DNA from: Clostridium sp. AM58-1XD | GTDB lineage: Bacteria > Bacillota > Clostridia > Lachnospirales > Lachnospiraceae | Direction: 5' to 3' | NCBI RefSeq assembly: GCF_003464085.1 | Contig: NZ_QSDR01000054.1 | Coordinates: 1 to 11,232 of the forward strand | DNA: 11,232 bases | Part shown: piece after piece, positions 1 through 7,161 of the stretch | Layout of the letters: the number at the start of each line of letters is the position of its first letter | Position numbering within the stretch: the first letter of the stretch is position 1 | The notes under the pieces: generated by a model | Seen by the model: the letters and a program-made list of their open reading frames with translations, nothing else | The model's database searches: none | Told to the model about the DNA's origin: nothing | Program-made: the position numbers and the translations under genes

Positions 1-80
1 CGACGAGGTAGATAGGGCAGAGGTGGAAGTGCAGCAATGCATGTAGCTGACTGTTACTAATCGGTCGAGGGCTTAACCAG
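1..80 (+). rRNA. 23S rRNA, 3' end only
   Basis: The sequence matches the extreme 3' end of bacterial large-subunit rRNA: a GCAGCAATGCATGTAGCTGA stretch, then ACTAATCGGTCGAGGGCTTAACC, which is the conserved terminal helix region. The gene enters from the left, so only about the last 80 bases are present. The exact 3' end is uncertain by a few bases. The tRNA genes that follow on the same strand are probably part of the same transcript. Confidence 0.93.
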
Positions 81-168
81 AAGGCGTGAAGGAAGAGAGT
101 TAGGGAAACGAAAAGGAAACGGATGAATAATTTCAATATGTGGTTTTGAAGGTATATACCTTTGGTTT

Positions 169-242
169 GGCCCGATGGCTCAGTTGGTTAGAGCGCCGCC
201 CTGTCACGGCGGAGGTCGTGGGTTCGAGTCCCATTCGGGTCG
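169..242 (+). tRNA. tRNA-Asp (GTC)
   Basis: The cloverleaf is complete. The acceptor stem GGCCCGA pairs with TCGGGTC (one G-T wobble) and the discriminator is G242. The anticodon stem CCGCC/GGCGG encloses CTGTCAC, giving anticodon GTC at 203-205. The T arm contains GGTTCGAGTCC. CCA is not encoded. Confidence 0.97.
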
Positions 243-266
243 TTTCAATTTTATATTGATAAATGT

Positions 267-339
267 GGGATCTTAGCTCAGCTGGGAGAGCATCTGCCTT
301 ACAAGCAGAGGGTCACAGGTTCGAGCCCTGTAGGTCCCA
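267..339 (+). tRNA. tRNA-Val (TAC)
   Basis: The acceptor stem GGGATCT pairs with AGGTCCC. The anticodon arm is TCTGC-CTTACAA-GCAGA with anticodon TAC at 300-302. The T loop contains GGTTCGAGCC and the discriminator is A339. CCA is not encoded. The uridine-34 tRNA(Val) is the kind of tRNA whose A37 is methylated by TrmN6, the damaged gene later in this window. Confidence 0.97.
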
Positions 340-380
340 TTCGTTATATATTAATTTGTTGTTACCAGATGGCAGAACTT

Positions 381-453
381 GCCGATGTGGCTCAATTGGC
401 AGAGCAGCTGATTTGTAATCAGCAGGTTATCGGTTCGAGTCCGATCATCGGCT
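381..453 (+). tRNA. tRNA-Thr (TGT)
   Basis: The acceptor stem GCCGATG pairs perfectly with CATCGGC, followed by discriminator T453. The anticodon arm is GCTGA-TTTGTAA-TCAGC with anticodon TGT at 414-416. The T arm TCGGTTCGAGTCCGA is intact. CCA is not encoded. Confidence 0.97.
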
Positions 454-493
454 TACATTGAGTATAGTGTTACCATATAAAATGTAATATTAT

Positions 494-575
494 GGGGGAA
501 TTCCCGAGTGGCCAAAGGGGGCAGACTGTAAATCTGTTAGCTGTGCTTTCAGTGGTTCGAATCCACTTTCCCCCA
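494..575 (+). tRNA. tRNA-Tyr (GTA)
   Basis: This is a class II tRNA of 82 nt with an enlarged variable arm (TTAGCTGTGCTTTCAG region). The acceptor stem GGGGGAA pairs with TTCCCCC and the discriminator is A575. The anticodon arm GCAGA-CTGTAAA-TCTGT gives anticodon GTA at 528-530. The long variable arm together with GTA is diagnostic of bacterial tyrosine tRNA. Confidence 0.96.
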
Positions 576-635
576 CTCACAAGAAACTCTTGATAATTCA
601 GAGAATCTTGTATATAATTAAATAGTAATTAATAG

Positions 636-709
<74 letters not shown>

Positions 710-715
710 TTTTTT

Positions 716-788
<73 letters not shown>

Positions 789-808
789 CTACAGCTTAAA
801 GGTTGTAT

Positions 809-881
809 GGGATATTAGCTCAGGTGGTAGAGCACTTGACTTTTAATCAAGTTGTCCGGGGTTCGAATCCCCGATGTCTCA
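809..881 (+). tRNA. tRNA-Lys (TTT)
   Basis: The acceptor stem GGGATAT pairs with ATGTCTC (G-T wobbles tolerated) and the discriminator is A881. The anticodon arm CTTGA-CTTTTAA-TCAAG gives anticodon TTT at 842-844. This is the last gene of the cluster; the terminator begins 11 bases later. Confidence 0.96.
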
Positions 882-891
882 TGTTTATGAC

Positions 892-918
892 GCGGAATCT
901 TAGGATTCCGCTTTTTTT
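892..918 (+). terminator. Terminator of the rRNA/tRNA operon
   Basis: A perfect 8-bp stem, GCGGAATC (892-899) and GATTCCGC (904-911), with a TTAG loop is followed at once by seven T residues (912-918). This is a canonical rho-independent terminator placed just after the last tRNA. Its T-tract is also the left flank of a second inverted repeat (913-961). Confidence 0.9.
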
Positions 919-961
919 GTTCCATAGGATAGTTCGGAGAATTTTCCTATGGAACAAAAAA
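913..961. repeat. 17-bp perfect inverted repeat after the tRNA terminator
   Basis: The left arm 913-929 (TTTTTTGTTCCATAGGA) is the exact reverse complement of the right arm 945-961, with a 15-base centre. The left arm uses the U-tract of the preceding terminator, so the two structures are mutually exclusive over those bases. It has no T-run beyond its own arm on the + strand. Function is unknown; it could be a back-up 3'-end structure or a remnant of a small palindromic element. Confidence 0.8.
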
Positions 962-1031
962 GCCTTCCGGATTTCTATGGGCGGCATAGCATGCCCTACT
1001 TTATCGGTTTGTATACTAAGGCGGAATAAAG

Positions 1032-1060
1032 TTGCAAGGGAAGTAAGATTTTGATAAGAT
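1032..1060 (+). promoter_or_regulatory. Candidate sigma-A promoter for the 1115 gene
   Basis: TTGCAA (1032-1037), a 17-base spacer, then TAAGAT (1055-1060): 4 of 6 consensus matches in each hexamer at ideal spacing. Transcription would begin near 1067 and leave a leader of about 48 bases. The strong terminator at 892-918 makes a separate promoter for the next gene expected. This is weak on sequence alone. Confidence 0.4.
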
Positions 1061-1114
1061 GAAAGAAGACGATGCAGATCATGTGGATGATTGTTCATAA
1101 GGAGAACAAAACAT

Positions 1115-2731
1115 ATGGAAAATGAAGAAATTCTGGAGCAGGCAGTCAATCAGGCGAGAATGGGATTACCTGAAGGATTTGAAACCGTATATATTCTGAC
1201 ATATCAGGAAATTTATCAGGCAGTATTGGAGTCTGAACAGGAAGAAGATCAGGCAGAACAGCTGTTGGAAATGGTATATGTGACGGCTTACAACAAAATA
1301 AAGGAAGCACCGCATGATGGAAATATTGTTGAATGGCTGAAGGAAATTCTATATGGGCTTGGATATGGAGAGGAGACAAATCAGCAGGAAGAGCTGGAGT
1401 ATGAAATAGTCAGGACACTTTCGGAAGAGAAGGCTGCTACTATTTTTTTAAAAATAGAGGAACAGGTAGGCATTCTGCCTAAAGACGAGTTGACAGATGG
1501 TGAACTTCCGGAATCAGAGAGTGGGGATCGTTCTTTTTTTAAAATATTTATTTCTGTAATTTTATCGGCTGCTGTCGTTGCCGTCGTATCACTTGGGCTT
1601 TGGAAACATAAAAGTTCCGTTCCATTTTCGGCTCATAAAAGAGGGCAGGAACGTATATTAAAGGAAGAAACGCAGAGGGAAAATGAATCAGAGGAAGCTA
1701 CGGAAGAGAATTATACAGTAACAGTCCACCTGGCAGACCAGGTATTTATTCTGAATGAAGAGGGAAAGATTCTGTCGTCAAAAAGAGAGAATGAACGATA
1801 TCATGAGGCGATTCAGACATCTAATCGTTTTACATATTATTTACTGAAGGAAGAGAATATACCAGAAATAGTCAGGGGCAAGCTTATAAGGGTATATGAG
1901 AATGACCCGGAAGAATACGAGACTATTGATGATAATGTGAGAGACTATACGGTTCAGGATGATTATATTTACTATGTAAAAGACGGAATGATTGAACGCA
2001 GGGATACTTCCGTTAATTATGGAAAAAGAAAATTCAGCTATCATCTGAATATGCAGGAAGAGGGATTTTACCTTGCAAATGAAATAGGAAACTACCCGGA
2101 GAGTACGGTTACTTCCATCCAGATGAATGACATGGAATATACTCTTGAAAACGGCTATATTGTATCGGTGAAAGAAGCAAAATGCCAGTATGACGGAATC
2201 ATTTACAGCCTCGCTGACGAAGATGGAGACGGTAGAAAAGAGTTGTGCTGGCAGTCTGATGGCGATACTGGAGTATTAGTAAAAGAGGGATTTGGAATTG
2301 ACAGTTTTTGTCTGGCGGAAGACTGGATTTATTACAGTGCGTTTGAGGAGAGCGATCCTGACAGCAGGCGTTACAGCCGCATATACAGGATCAGGCCTGA
2401 TGGTTCTGCTCAGGAACTGATTACAGATACGTTTCAGGGCAATCTGACGCACATGTATTACTCCAATGAGAATAAAAAGATTTATGCTGAGATTATGCCG
2501 GACAGCTTTCACAGCTATTATGGCAGGCTGGTATCCATTTCCCTTAATGGAGATATCCATGTGTTGGAGGATGAGTCTCAAAGGGCAGGATACCAGACAA
2601 CTGGAAATGATATGCTGAAATTTGTTGGTGCAGAAGGAAATCAGATATATTGCTATTGGTATGACTGTCAGTGGGTAAGTGGAGATCAGGCAGAGATTAT
2701 GTGGACAAAGCCTCTCGTTTTATACGATTAA
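1115..2731 (+). CDS. Membrane protein: sigma-70-like N-terminus, one TM helix, extracellular repeat domain
   Basis: The predicted protein has 538 aa. ATG 1115 is chosen because AAGGAG (1099-1104) lies 10 bases upstream; an in-frame TTG at 1091 precedes that site and is less likely. Residues about 18-80 are helical and acidic and resemble sigma-70 region 2: an F-x-x-V-Y-x-L opening, then EEDQAEQLLEMVYVTAYNKI (43-62), comparable to the D-A-E-D-L-x-Q-E-V-F-x-K-A-Y core. No recognisable region-4 DNA-binding helix-turn-helix follows. A hydrophobic segment at about 141-163 is a single membrane span. The rest, probably outside the cell, has recurring aromatic strands (Y284-IYY, W404-IYY, M447-YY, Q511-IYCY), reminiscent of DUF5050-like beta-propeller proteins, and an acidic D368-E-D-G-D-G loop that could bind Ca2+. 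The exact function is not recognised; a sensor or anti-sigma-like surface protein is an inference. Confidence 0.85.
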   Translation: MENEEILEQAVNQARMGLPEGFETVYILTYQEIYQAVLESEQEEDQAEQLLEMVYVTAYNKIKEAPHDGNIVEWLKEILYGLGYGEETNQQEELEYEIVRTLSEEKAATIFLKIEEQVGILPKDELTDGELPESESGDRSFFKIFISVILSAAVVAVVSLGLWKHKSSVPFSAHKRGQERILKEETQRENESEEATEENYTVTVHLADQVFILNEEGKILSSKRENERYHEAIQTSNRFTYYLLKEENIPEIVRGKLIRVYENDPEEYETIDDNVRDYTVQDDYIYYVKDGMIERRDTSVNYGKRKFSYHLNMQEEGFYLANEIGNYPESTVTSIQMNDMEYTLENGYIVSVKEAKCQYDGIIYSLADEDGDGRKELCWQSDGDTGVLVKEGFGIDSFCLAEDWIYYSAFEESDPDSRRYSRIYRIRPDGSAQELITDTFQGNLTHMYYSNENKKIYAEIMPDSFHSYYGRLVSISLNGDIHVLEDESQRAGYQTTGNDMLKFVGAEGNQIYCYWYDCQWVSGDQAEIMWTKPLVLYD

Positions 2732-2743
2732 GTGGATAACACA

Positions 2744-2974
2744 TCATTCATCGAAGTCTACAATTACGTAAAAACCACGGGAATTTTCCTGAATATCCCT
2801 TACGATACCGGTCTTGGACAGAATCCTGTCTCTGGCCTGAAAACAGCCGGACATGGCAACGGCAGGATCGATGATATAACTATAGCTGCTGGTTCCTTCC
2901 CGTTCGATAATACTAACTGTCTGCCCTGGTGTAACAAGACCGGGGCGTTCCATTTTAAATTCAACAGTTCTCAT
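2744..2974 (-). CDS. Small conserved-looking hypothetical protein, possible SH3-like fold
   Basis: The predicted protein has 76 aa. It starts at ATG 2974 with AAGGAG 8 bases upstream on the minus strand, a strong ribosome site that favours this strand over the overlapping + frame. It has no signal peptide or membrane segment, so it is likely cytoplasmic. The sequence alternates hydrophobic and polar residues as a beta-rich fold would. The C-terminal part (GIVRDIQENSRGFYVIVDFDE region) resembles the strands of a small SH3/KOW-like barrel, but I do not recognise a named family. Its stop lies 12 bases from the stop of the converging membrane-protein gene, with no hairpin between them, so the two transcripts probably overlap at their 3' ends. 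Confidence 0.75.
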   Translation of the reverse strand: MRTVEFKMERPGLVTPGQTVSIIEREGTSSYSYIIDPAVAMSGCFQARDRILSKTGIVRDIQENSRGFYVIVDFDE

Positions 2975-3017
2975 AAAAGCATCTCCTTATCCGTATAAAA
3001 ATGAATGTATATTTATT

Positions 3018-3023
3018 ATTATA
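3018..3023 (-). promoter_or_regulatory. Possible -10 element for the 2744-2974 gene
   Basis: Reading the minus strand, a perfect TATAAT lies about 44 bases upstream of the small gene's start, in very AT-rich DNA. No convincing -35 hexamer stands at 16-18 bases (TTATCT-like at best), so the AT-rich context may produce this match by chance. Confidence 0.3.
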
Positions 3024-3074
3024 ATATGTACAAATAAAAAAGATAAAAGAATTTCTTAAATATAAGCCCTTTAT

Positions 3075-3104
3075 TTGACTAAAGTATTTTTACTATGATA
3101 CAAT
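3075..3104 (+). promoter_or_regulatory. Sigma-A promoter of the speA-like/holB/ricT operon
   Basis: TTGACT (3075-3080), an 18-base spacer, then TACAAT (3099-3104). Transcription would start near 3111. This matters for start choice: the first in-frame ATG of the decarboxylase-like frame (3103) lies inside the -10 element and could not be in the message, leaving ATG 3139 (or 3112) as the start. Confidence 0.6.
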
Positions 3105-3138
3105 GAAAAGAATGAAAAAAGGAGACAAAAGAGGGGAC

Positions 3139-4596
3139 ATGAAGCAGGAAGACAGATTATTGGTGAGGTTAAAGGAATATGGAGAGTCGGATTTTTATCC
3201 ATTTCATATGCCTGGACATAAAAGAAATTCATTGCTGGGAAAGGAATACGGAACGCCGTTTTCCATTGATATTACGGAAATTAACGAATTTGATAATCTC
3301 CATAATCCAGGGGGAATTTTACGGAAATCCATGGAGTGGGCTTCTAAGGTTTATGGTTCGGATAAGACATATTATCTTGTTAATGGAAGCAGCTGCGGAC
3401 TCCTATCGGCAATATTTGCGGCAACTGCCTGCGGCGGCAAAATTCTCATGAGCAGAAATTGTCATAAGGCTGCGTACAATGGGGTATTCTTAAATCATCT
3501 GCAGGTAAAATATGTGTATCCACAGGTCATAGATGAATTGGGGATACAGGGAGGAATTTTAGCATCCGATGTGGAAAAGCTGCTGGACGAAGAACCGGAT
3601 ATTCAGGCAGTTGTTATCGTTTCGCCCACTTATGACGGAATTGTATCGGATATAGAGGGAATTGCAGAAGCAGTTCATAAGAGAAAAATACCATTAATTG
3701 TGGATGAAGCTCATGGAGCTCACTTTGCATTTGGAGAAGACTTTCCTAAATCGGCGTTGGAATTGGGGGCCGATATTGTGGTGCAGAGCATTCATAAGAC
3801 ACTTCCATGTTTTACACAGACAGCCATTCTCCATATGAAACGTGGATATATAAAAGAAGAGGAACTTGAACGGTACCTGCGCGTTTTCCAAAGCAGCAGC
3901 CCATCTTATATCTTCATGGCAGGGATTGAAAACTGCATCTATCATATGAATCTTGAGGGCAGGCAGGAAATGAAGAATTTTGCTCAGTTTCTGGAAGGCA
4001 TGAGAGAAAGGCTGTCCTCGCTGAGTAAATTGAAATTAGCAGGCAGAGAACTGATTGGCGAATATGGAGTTGAAGATATCGATTTGTCTAAGTTTGTAGT
4101 CGTGACAAAAGATACATCCATCAATGGTTCCGAGCTCTCCAGAATCCTGAGGGACCATTACCATTTGGAGATGGAGATGTGTTCTGCAAATTATATTGTT
4201 GCCATTACATCGGTTGCCGATACGAGGGAAGGCCTGGATCGCCTTGTAAACGCCTTGCTGGAAATTGACAGAGAGCTGTGCGGGAGGGAGGAAAATCCAG
4301 AGAAAGAAAGCAACATGGAATGGTCTATGAAAGTAACATCTAAGCCGGAAGTGGAAATGACAATTTTTGAAGGCGTTACGAGTCCGAAAGAATTTATACC
4401 GATCGAGAACAGTGTAGGGAAAATCGCCGGGGAATTCGTTTTTATCTATCCTCCGGGAATTCCGATTGTGGCTCCGGGGGAGATGCTCCTTCCGTCGCTT
4501 GTCCATACAATACTGGCTTATCAGGAAATGGGACTTCCTGTGCAGGGAATGAGAGATACAAGCGGAAAGACCATCCAGGTAATAAAAAAAGGCTGA
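3139..4596 (+). CDS. Orn/Lys/Arg decarboxylase-family PLP enzyme (SpeA/YaaO-like)
   Basis: The predicted protein has 485 aa, the usual size for the short Bacillus SpeA/YaaO type, which lacks the N-terminal wing domain of enterobacterial decarboxylases. Family members are fold-type I PLP enzymes that decarboxylate arginine, lysine or ornithine to polyamine precursors in the cytoplasm. Visible motifs are FHMPGHKR (22-29), the PLP-anchoring D189 and H192 in IVDEAHGAHF, and the Schiff-base lysine K220 in SIHKTLP. The C-terminal domain runs from about residue 400 and includes the YPPGIPIVAPGE motif. Start: ATG 3139 follows AAAGGAG (3118-3124) at a rather long 14 bases, plus a GAGGGG directly before it; the upstream ATG 3103 lies in the promoter. 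The substrate cannot be told from sequence. It is the first gene of the operon, 18 bases ahead of the next. Confidence 0.9.
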   Translation: MKQEDRLLVRLKEYGESDFYPFHMPGHKRNSLLGKEYGTPFSIDITEINEFDNLHNPGGILRKSMEWASKVYGSDKTYYLVNGSSCGLLSAIFAATACGGKILMSRNCHKAAYNGVFLNHLQVKYVYPQVIDELGIQGGILASDVEKLLDEEPDIQAVVIVSPTYDGIVSDIEGIAEAVHKRKIPLIVDEAHGAHFAFGEDFPKSALELGADIVVQSIHKTLPCFTQTAILHMKRGYIKEEELERYLRVFQSSSPSYIFMAGIENCIYHMNLEGRQEMKNFAQFLEGMRERLSSLSKLKLAGRELIGEYGVEDIDLSKFVVVTKDTSINGSELSRILRDHYHLEMEMCSANYIVAITSVADTREGLDRLVNALLEIDRELCGREENPEKESNMEWSMKVTSKPEVEMTIFEGVTSPKEFIPIENSVGKIAGEFVFIYPPGIPIVAPGEMLLPSLVHTILAYQEMGLPVQGMRDTSGKTIQVIKKG

Positions 4597-4614
4597 TCAG
4601 GTGAGGAATTAAAA

Positions 4615-5211
4615 ATGGGAAGAATTTTCTATGTCATGGGAAAGAGTGCCTCAGGAAAAGATACCGTTTATAAGAGGATTTTAAAGGATATGCCGGAATT
4701 AAAAACGGTTGTTATTTATACGACAAGGCCGGTAAGAGACGGGGAACAGAATGGCGTAGAGTATTATTTTACATCAGAAGAAAAGCTGCGGGAATATGAA
4801 CGTTCAGGTAAGGTAATCGAATCCAGGACATATTCCACTGTATATGGCCCATGGACTTATTTTACCGTGGATGACGGCCAGTTTGATCTGAAGTCCTGTA
4901 ATTATCTGATGATCGGGACTCTGGAATCCTACGGCAACTTAAGACGGTACTTCGGCGGAGATGCCGTTGTTCCGGTTTATATTTATGTAGATGACGGTCT
5001 GCGTCTGGTCAGGGCTCTGGAAAGAGAGCGGGTCCAGAAGAATCCAAAGTATGCGGAAATGTGCCGCAGATTTTTAGCGGATGAGGAAGATTTTAAAGAA
5101 GAGAATCTGAAGGCATACGGAATTGAACGGCAGTTTGTAAACAGCTGTCTGGAAGAATGTGTCAGGGAAATTGAAGGTGTAATAAAGGGGAATGATTCTA
5201 TACACGGATGA
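4615..5211 (+). CDS. Guanylate-kinase-like P-loop protein, divergent
   Basis: The predicted protein has 198 aa. GAGGA at 4603-4607 is the ribosome site. The P-loop is G9-K-S-A-S-G-K15-D-T17. The GMP-binding signature TTRPVRDGE (36-44) with Y50/Y51 and an E at 69 is that of the guanylate kinase fold, which transfers phosphate from ATP to GMP. Several conserved positions differ. The serine before TTR is Y35, the YYGT turn reads VYGPW (76-80), and the acidic D-x-D...G segment after the core strand is MIGTLESYG (99-107), without the aspartates. A genuine housekeeping gmk usually lies elsewhere in Clostridia, so this may be a paralogue with another substrate. In Bacillus the same operon position is held by thymidylate kinase. 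It is probably cotranscribed with the genes on both sides. Confidence 0.75.
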   Translation: MGRIFYVMGKSASGKDTVYKRILKDMPELKTVVIYTTRPVRDGEQNGVEYYFTSEEKLREYERSGKVIESRTYSTVYGPWTYFTVDDGQFDLKSCNYLMIGTLESYGNLRRYFGGDAVVPVYIYVDDGLRLVRALERERVQKNPKYAEMCRRFLADEEDFKEENLKAYGIERQFVNSCLEECVREIEGVIKGNDSIHG

Positions 5212-5259
5212 GTTCTTGTGTTATACTTTTAGGGATACAGGAAATAAGGAGGGATGAAT

Positions 5260-6249
5260 ATGCCAGGATTTCATGACATATTAGGACATGAGGGGATAAA
5301 GGAGCATCTCCAGAATGCGATTGATACCGGAAAGGTATCTCATGCTTATATTATGACGGGAGAAGCCGGTATGGGGAGAAAATCTTTGGCCCATGCTTTT
5401 GCCATGTCGCTTCTGTGTGAAAAAGGCAAAAGTGAACCCTGTATGAAATGTCATGCATGCAAACAGGTTCTGACGAATAATCATCCTGATTTAATTCATG
5501 TTACTCATGAGAAACCGGGGAGCATCGGAGTAGATGATATAAGGGAACAGATTCAGGATACGATCATGATCCGTCCCTACAGCAGCTTTTATAAGATTTA
5601 TATTATAGATGAAGCAGAGAAAATGACGGTACAGGCCCAGAACGCCCTTTTAAAGACGATAGAAGAGCCTCCGTCCTACGCAGTTATTCTGTTGCTTACA
5701 ACGAACCAGGATGTATTTCTGCCGACGATCCTCTCACGCTGTGTACAGCTGAAGCTGAAGCCTCTCAGGGATTCCGTAGTGAGAGATTATCTGATTGAGA
5801 TATTAAAAGTACCGGAGCAGCAGGCAGACGTATATGCCGCATTTGCCAGAGGAAATCTGGGACGGGCCATTCACCTGGCTACCTCAGAGGAATTTCAGGC
5901 CATGTATAAGAAAATGCTGGCGCTTATGGTGCATTTAAAGAATATGGATGTTGCAGAGCTTCTGGAGTATATAAAAAAGCTTCTGGAAGATGATATGGAT
6001 ATCAATGAGTGTCTGGATTTTATGCAGCTGTGGTACAGAGATATCCTTATGTACAAGGTTACAAGAGACATGAATCTTCTGATATTTAAGAATGAATATA
6101 ATTCGATTAATGAAATGAGTCAGAAGTGCGGTTATGATGGATTTGAAAAAATCCTTCAGGCGATCGATAAGGCAAAGGTACGCCTGGATGCCAATGTTAA
6201 CAGGGACCTGGTATTAGAACTCATGTTGTTAGTGATGAAGGAGAATTAA
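5260..6249 (+). CDS. holB: DNA polymerase III delta' subunit
   Basis: The predicted protein has 329 aa and is the clamp-loader delta' subunit, an AAA+ family protein that works with tau/gamma and delta to load the sliding clamp. Domains in order: a Walker-A-like loop G34-EAGMGRKS; a four-cysteine zinc module C53, C61, C64, C67; a Walker-B strand IYIIDEAEK (113-121) with D117/E118; a sensor-1 region LLTTN; and the SRC motif (159-161) that supplies the trans arginine finger. The helical collar makes up the C-terminal half. ATG 5260 is chosen over ATG 5254 because AAGGAGGG (5246-5253) directly abuts 5254 but sits 6 bases from 5260. It is followed after 3 bases by ricT. Confidence 0.93.
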   Translation: MPGFHDILGHEGIKEHLQNAIDTGKVSHAYIMTGEAGMGRKSLAHAFAMSLLCEKGKSEPCMKCHACKQVLTNNHPDLIHVTHEKPGSIGVDDIREQIQDTIMIRPYSSFYKIYIIDEAEKMTVQAQNALLKTIEEPPSYAVILLLTTNQDVFLPTILSRCVQLKLKPLRDSVVRDYLIEILKVPEQQADVYAAFARGNLGRAIHLATSEEFQAMYKKMLALMVHLKNMDVAELLEYIKKLLEDDMDINECLDFMQLWYRDILMYKVTRDMNLLIFKNEYNSINEMSQKCGYDGFEKILQAIDKAKVRLDANVNRDLVLELMLLVMKEN

Positions 6250-6252
6250 TAA

Positions 6253-7161
6253 ATGGTAAAGGTGATCGGTGTCAGATTCCGCAATGCAGGAAAGATTTAT
6301 TACTTTGATCCGGCCGGCAAGAATATTACTGCCGGACAGCACGTGATTGTGGAAACTGCCAGAGGAATTGAATTCGGCATTGTTGTTTTGGGGTGCCGCG
6401 AAGTAGAGGAATCAAAGGTAATACAGCCGTTGAAATCCGTTATACGTATGGCCACTCCAGATGACGAAGCGGTCGAGATGAATAACAAGAAAAAAGAAAA
6501 AGATGCGTTCAGAATCTGTCAGGAAAAGATTGCAAAGCATGGCCTGCAGATGAAATTAATCGATGCAGAATATACATTTGATAATAATAAAGTCCTGTTC
6601 TATTTTACAGCAGACGGACGTGTGGATTTCAGGGAGCTGGTAAAGGACCTGGCAGCTGTTTTTAAAACAAGAATTGAACTGAGGCAGGTGGGAGTTCGTG
6701 ATGAGACGAAGATTGTAGGAGGGATTGGTATCTGTGGAAGAGATCTTTGCTGTCATTCTTATTTACCGGAGTTTATACCTGTTTCCATCAAAATGGCAAA
6801 AGAACAGAATCTTTCTTTAAATCCTACTAAGATTTCAGGAGTTTGCGGAAGGCTGATGTGCTGTCTGAAAAATGAAGAAGAGACATATGAATATCTGAAC
6901 AGCAAGCTTCCGAACGTAGGCGATTATGTGACGACAAACGATGGTCTTAAAGGCGAGGTACACAGCGTCAGTGTGTTGAGGCAGCTGGTGAAGGTAATCG
7001 TAATCGTGGATAAGGATGAGAAAGAAATCAGGGAATATCATGTGGATCAGTTGAAATTCAGACCGCGGCGCAAGAAGGAAAAAGTCGTAGTGGATGCAGA
7101 GCTTAAGGAACTGGAGGCACTGGAAAAAAAGGAAGGAAAGTCAAAACTGGATGACAATTGA
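6253..7161 (+). CDS. ricT: PSP1-domain protein RicT (YaaT)
   Basis: The predicted protein has 302 aa, of the PSP1/YaaT family. In B. subtilis, RicT joins RicA and RicF (YmcA, YlbF) in an Fe-S complex that modulates RNase Y processing and affects sporulation, competence and biofilm formation. Visible here are an N-terminal beta-rich domain (1-65); a core with two cysteine clusters, C161-GRDLCC167 and C198-GRLMCC204, the presumed cluster ligands, separated by the NLSLNPTKISG segment; and a KOW-like strand region GDYVTTNDGLKGEVHSV (223-239). The tail from about 270 is highly charged. AAGGAG (6238-6243) within the end of holB serves ATG 6253, indicating translational coupling. The last 11 bases overlap the trmN6 start. 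Confidence 0.92.
   Translation: MVKVIGVRFRNAGKIYYFDPAGKNITAGQHVIVETARGIEFGIVVLGCREVEESKVIQPLKSVIRMATPDDEAVEMNNKKKEKDAFRICQEKIAKHGLQMKLIDAEYTFDNNKVLFYFTADGRVDFRELVKDLAAVFKTRIELRQVGVRDETKIVGGIGICGRDLCCHSYLPEFIPVSIKMAKEQNLSLNPTKISGVCGRLMCCLKNEEETYEYLNSKLPNVGDYVTTNDGLKGEVHSVSVLRQLVKVIVIVDKDEKEIREYHVDQLKFRPRRKKEKVVVDAELKELEALEKKEGKSKLDDN

Noticed and set aside
803..1149. Open frames on both strands across tRNA-Lys and the following gap
   Set aside because: They run through an intact tRNA gene and a terminator, lack ribosome sites, and their protein sequences are translated tRNA and hairpin sequence.
2732..2998. 88-codon + strand frame after the membrane-protein gene
   Set aside because: It begins with a GTG directly after the preceding stop without a ribosome site and is antisense to the minus-strand gene 2744-2974, which has a strong AAGGAG and a more protein-like sequence.
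4036..4506. 156-codon minus-strand frame inside the decarboxylase-like gene
   Set aside because: It is antisense to a clear family member with catalytic motifs, has low-complexity His/Phe/Arg-rich composition, and has no neighbours or ribosome site of its own.
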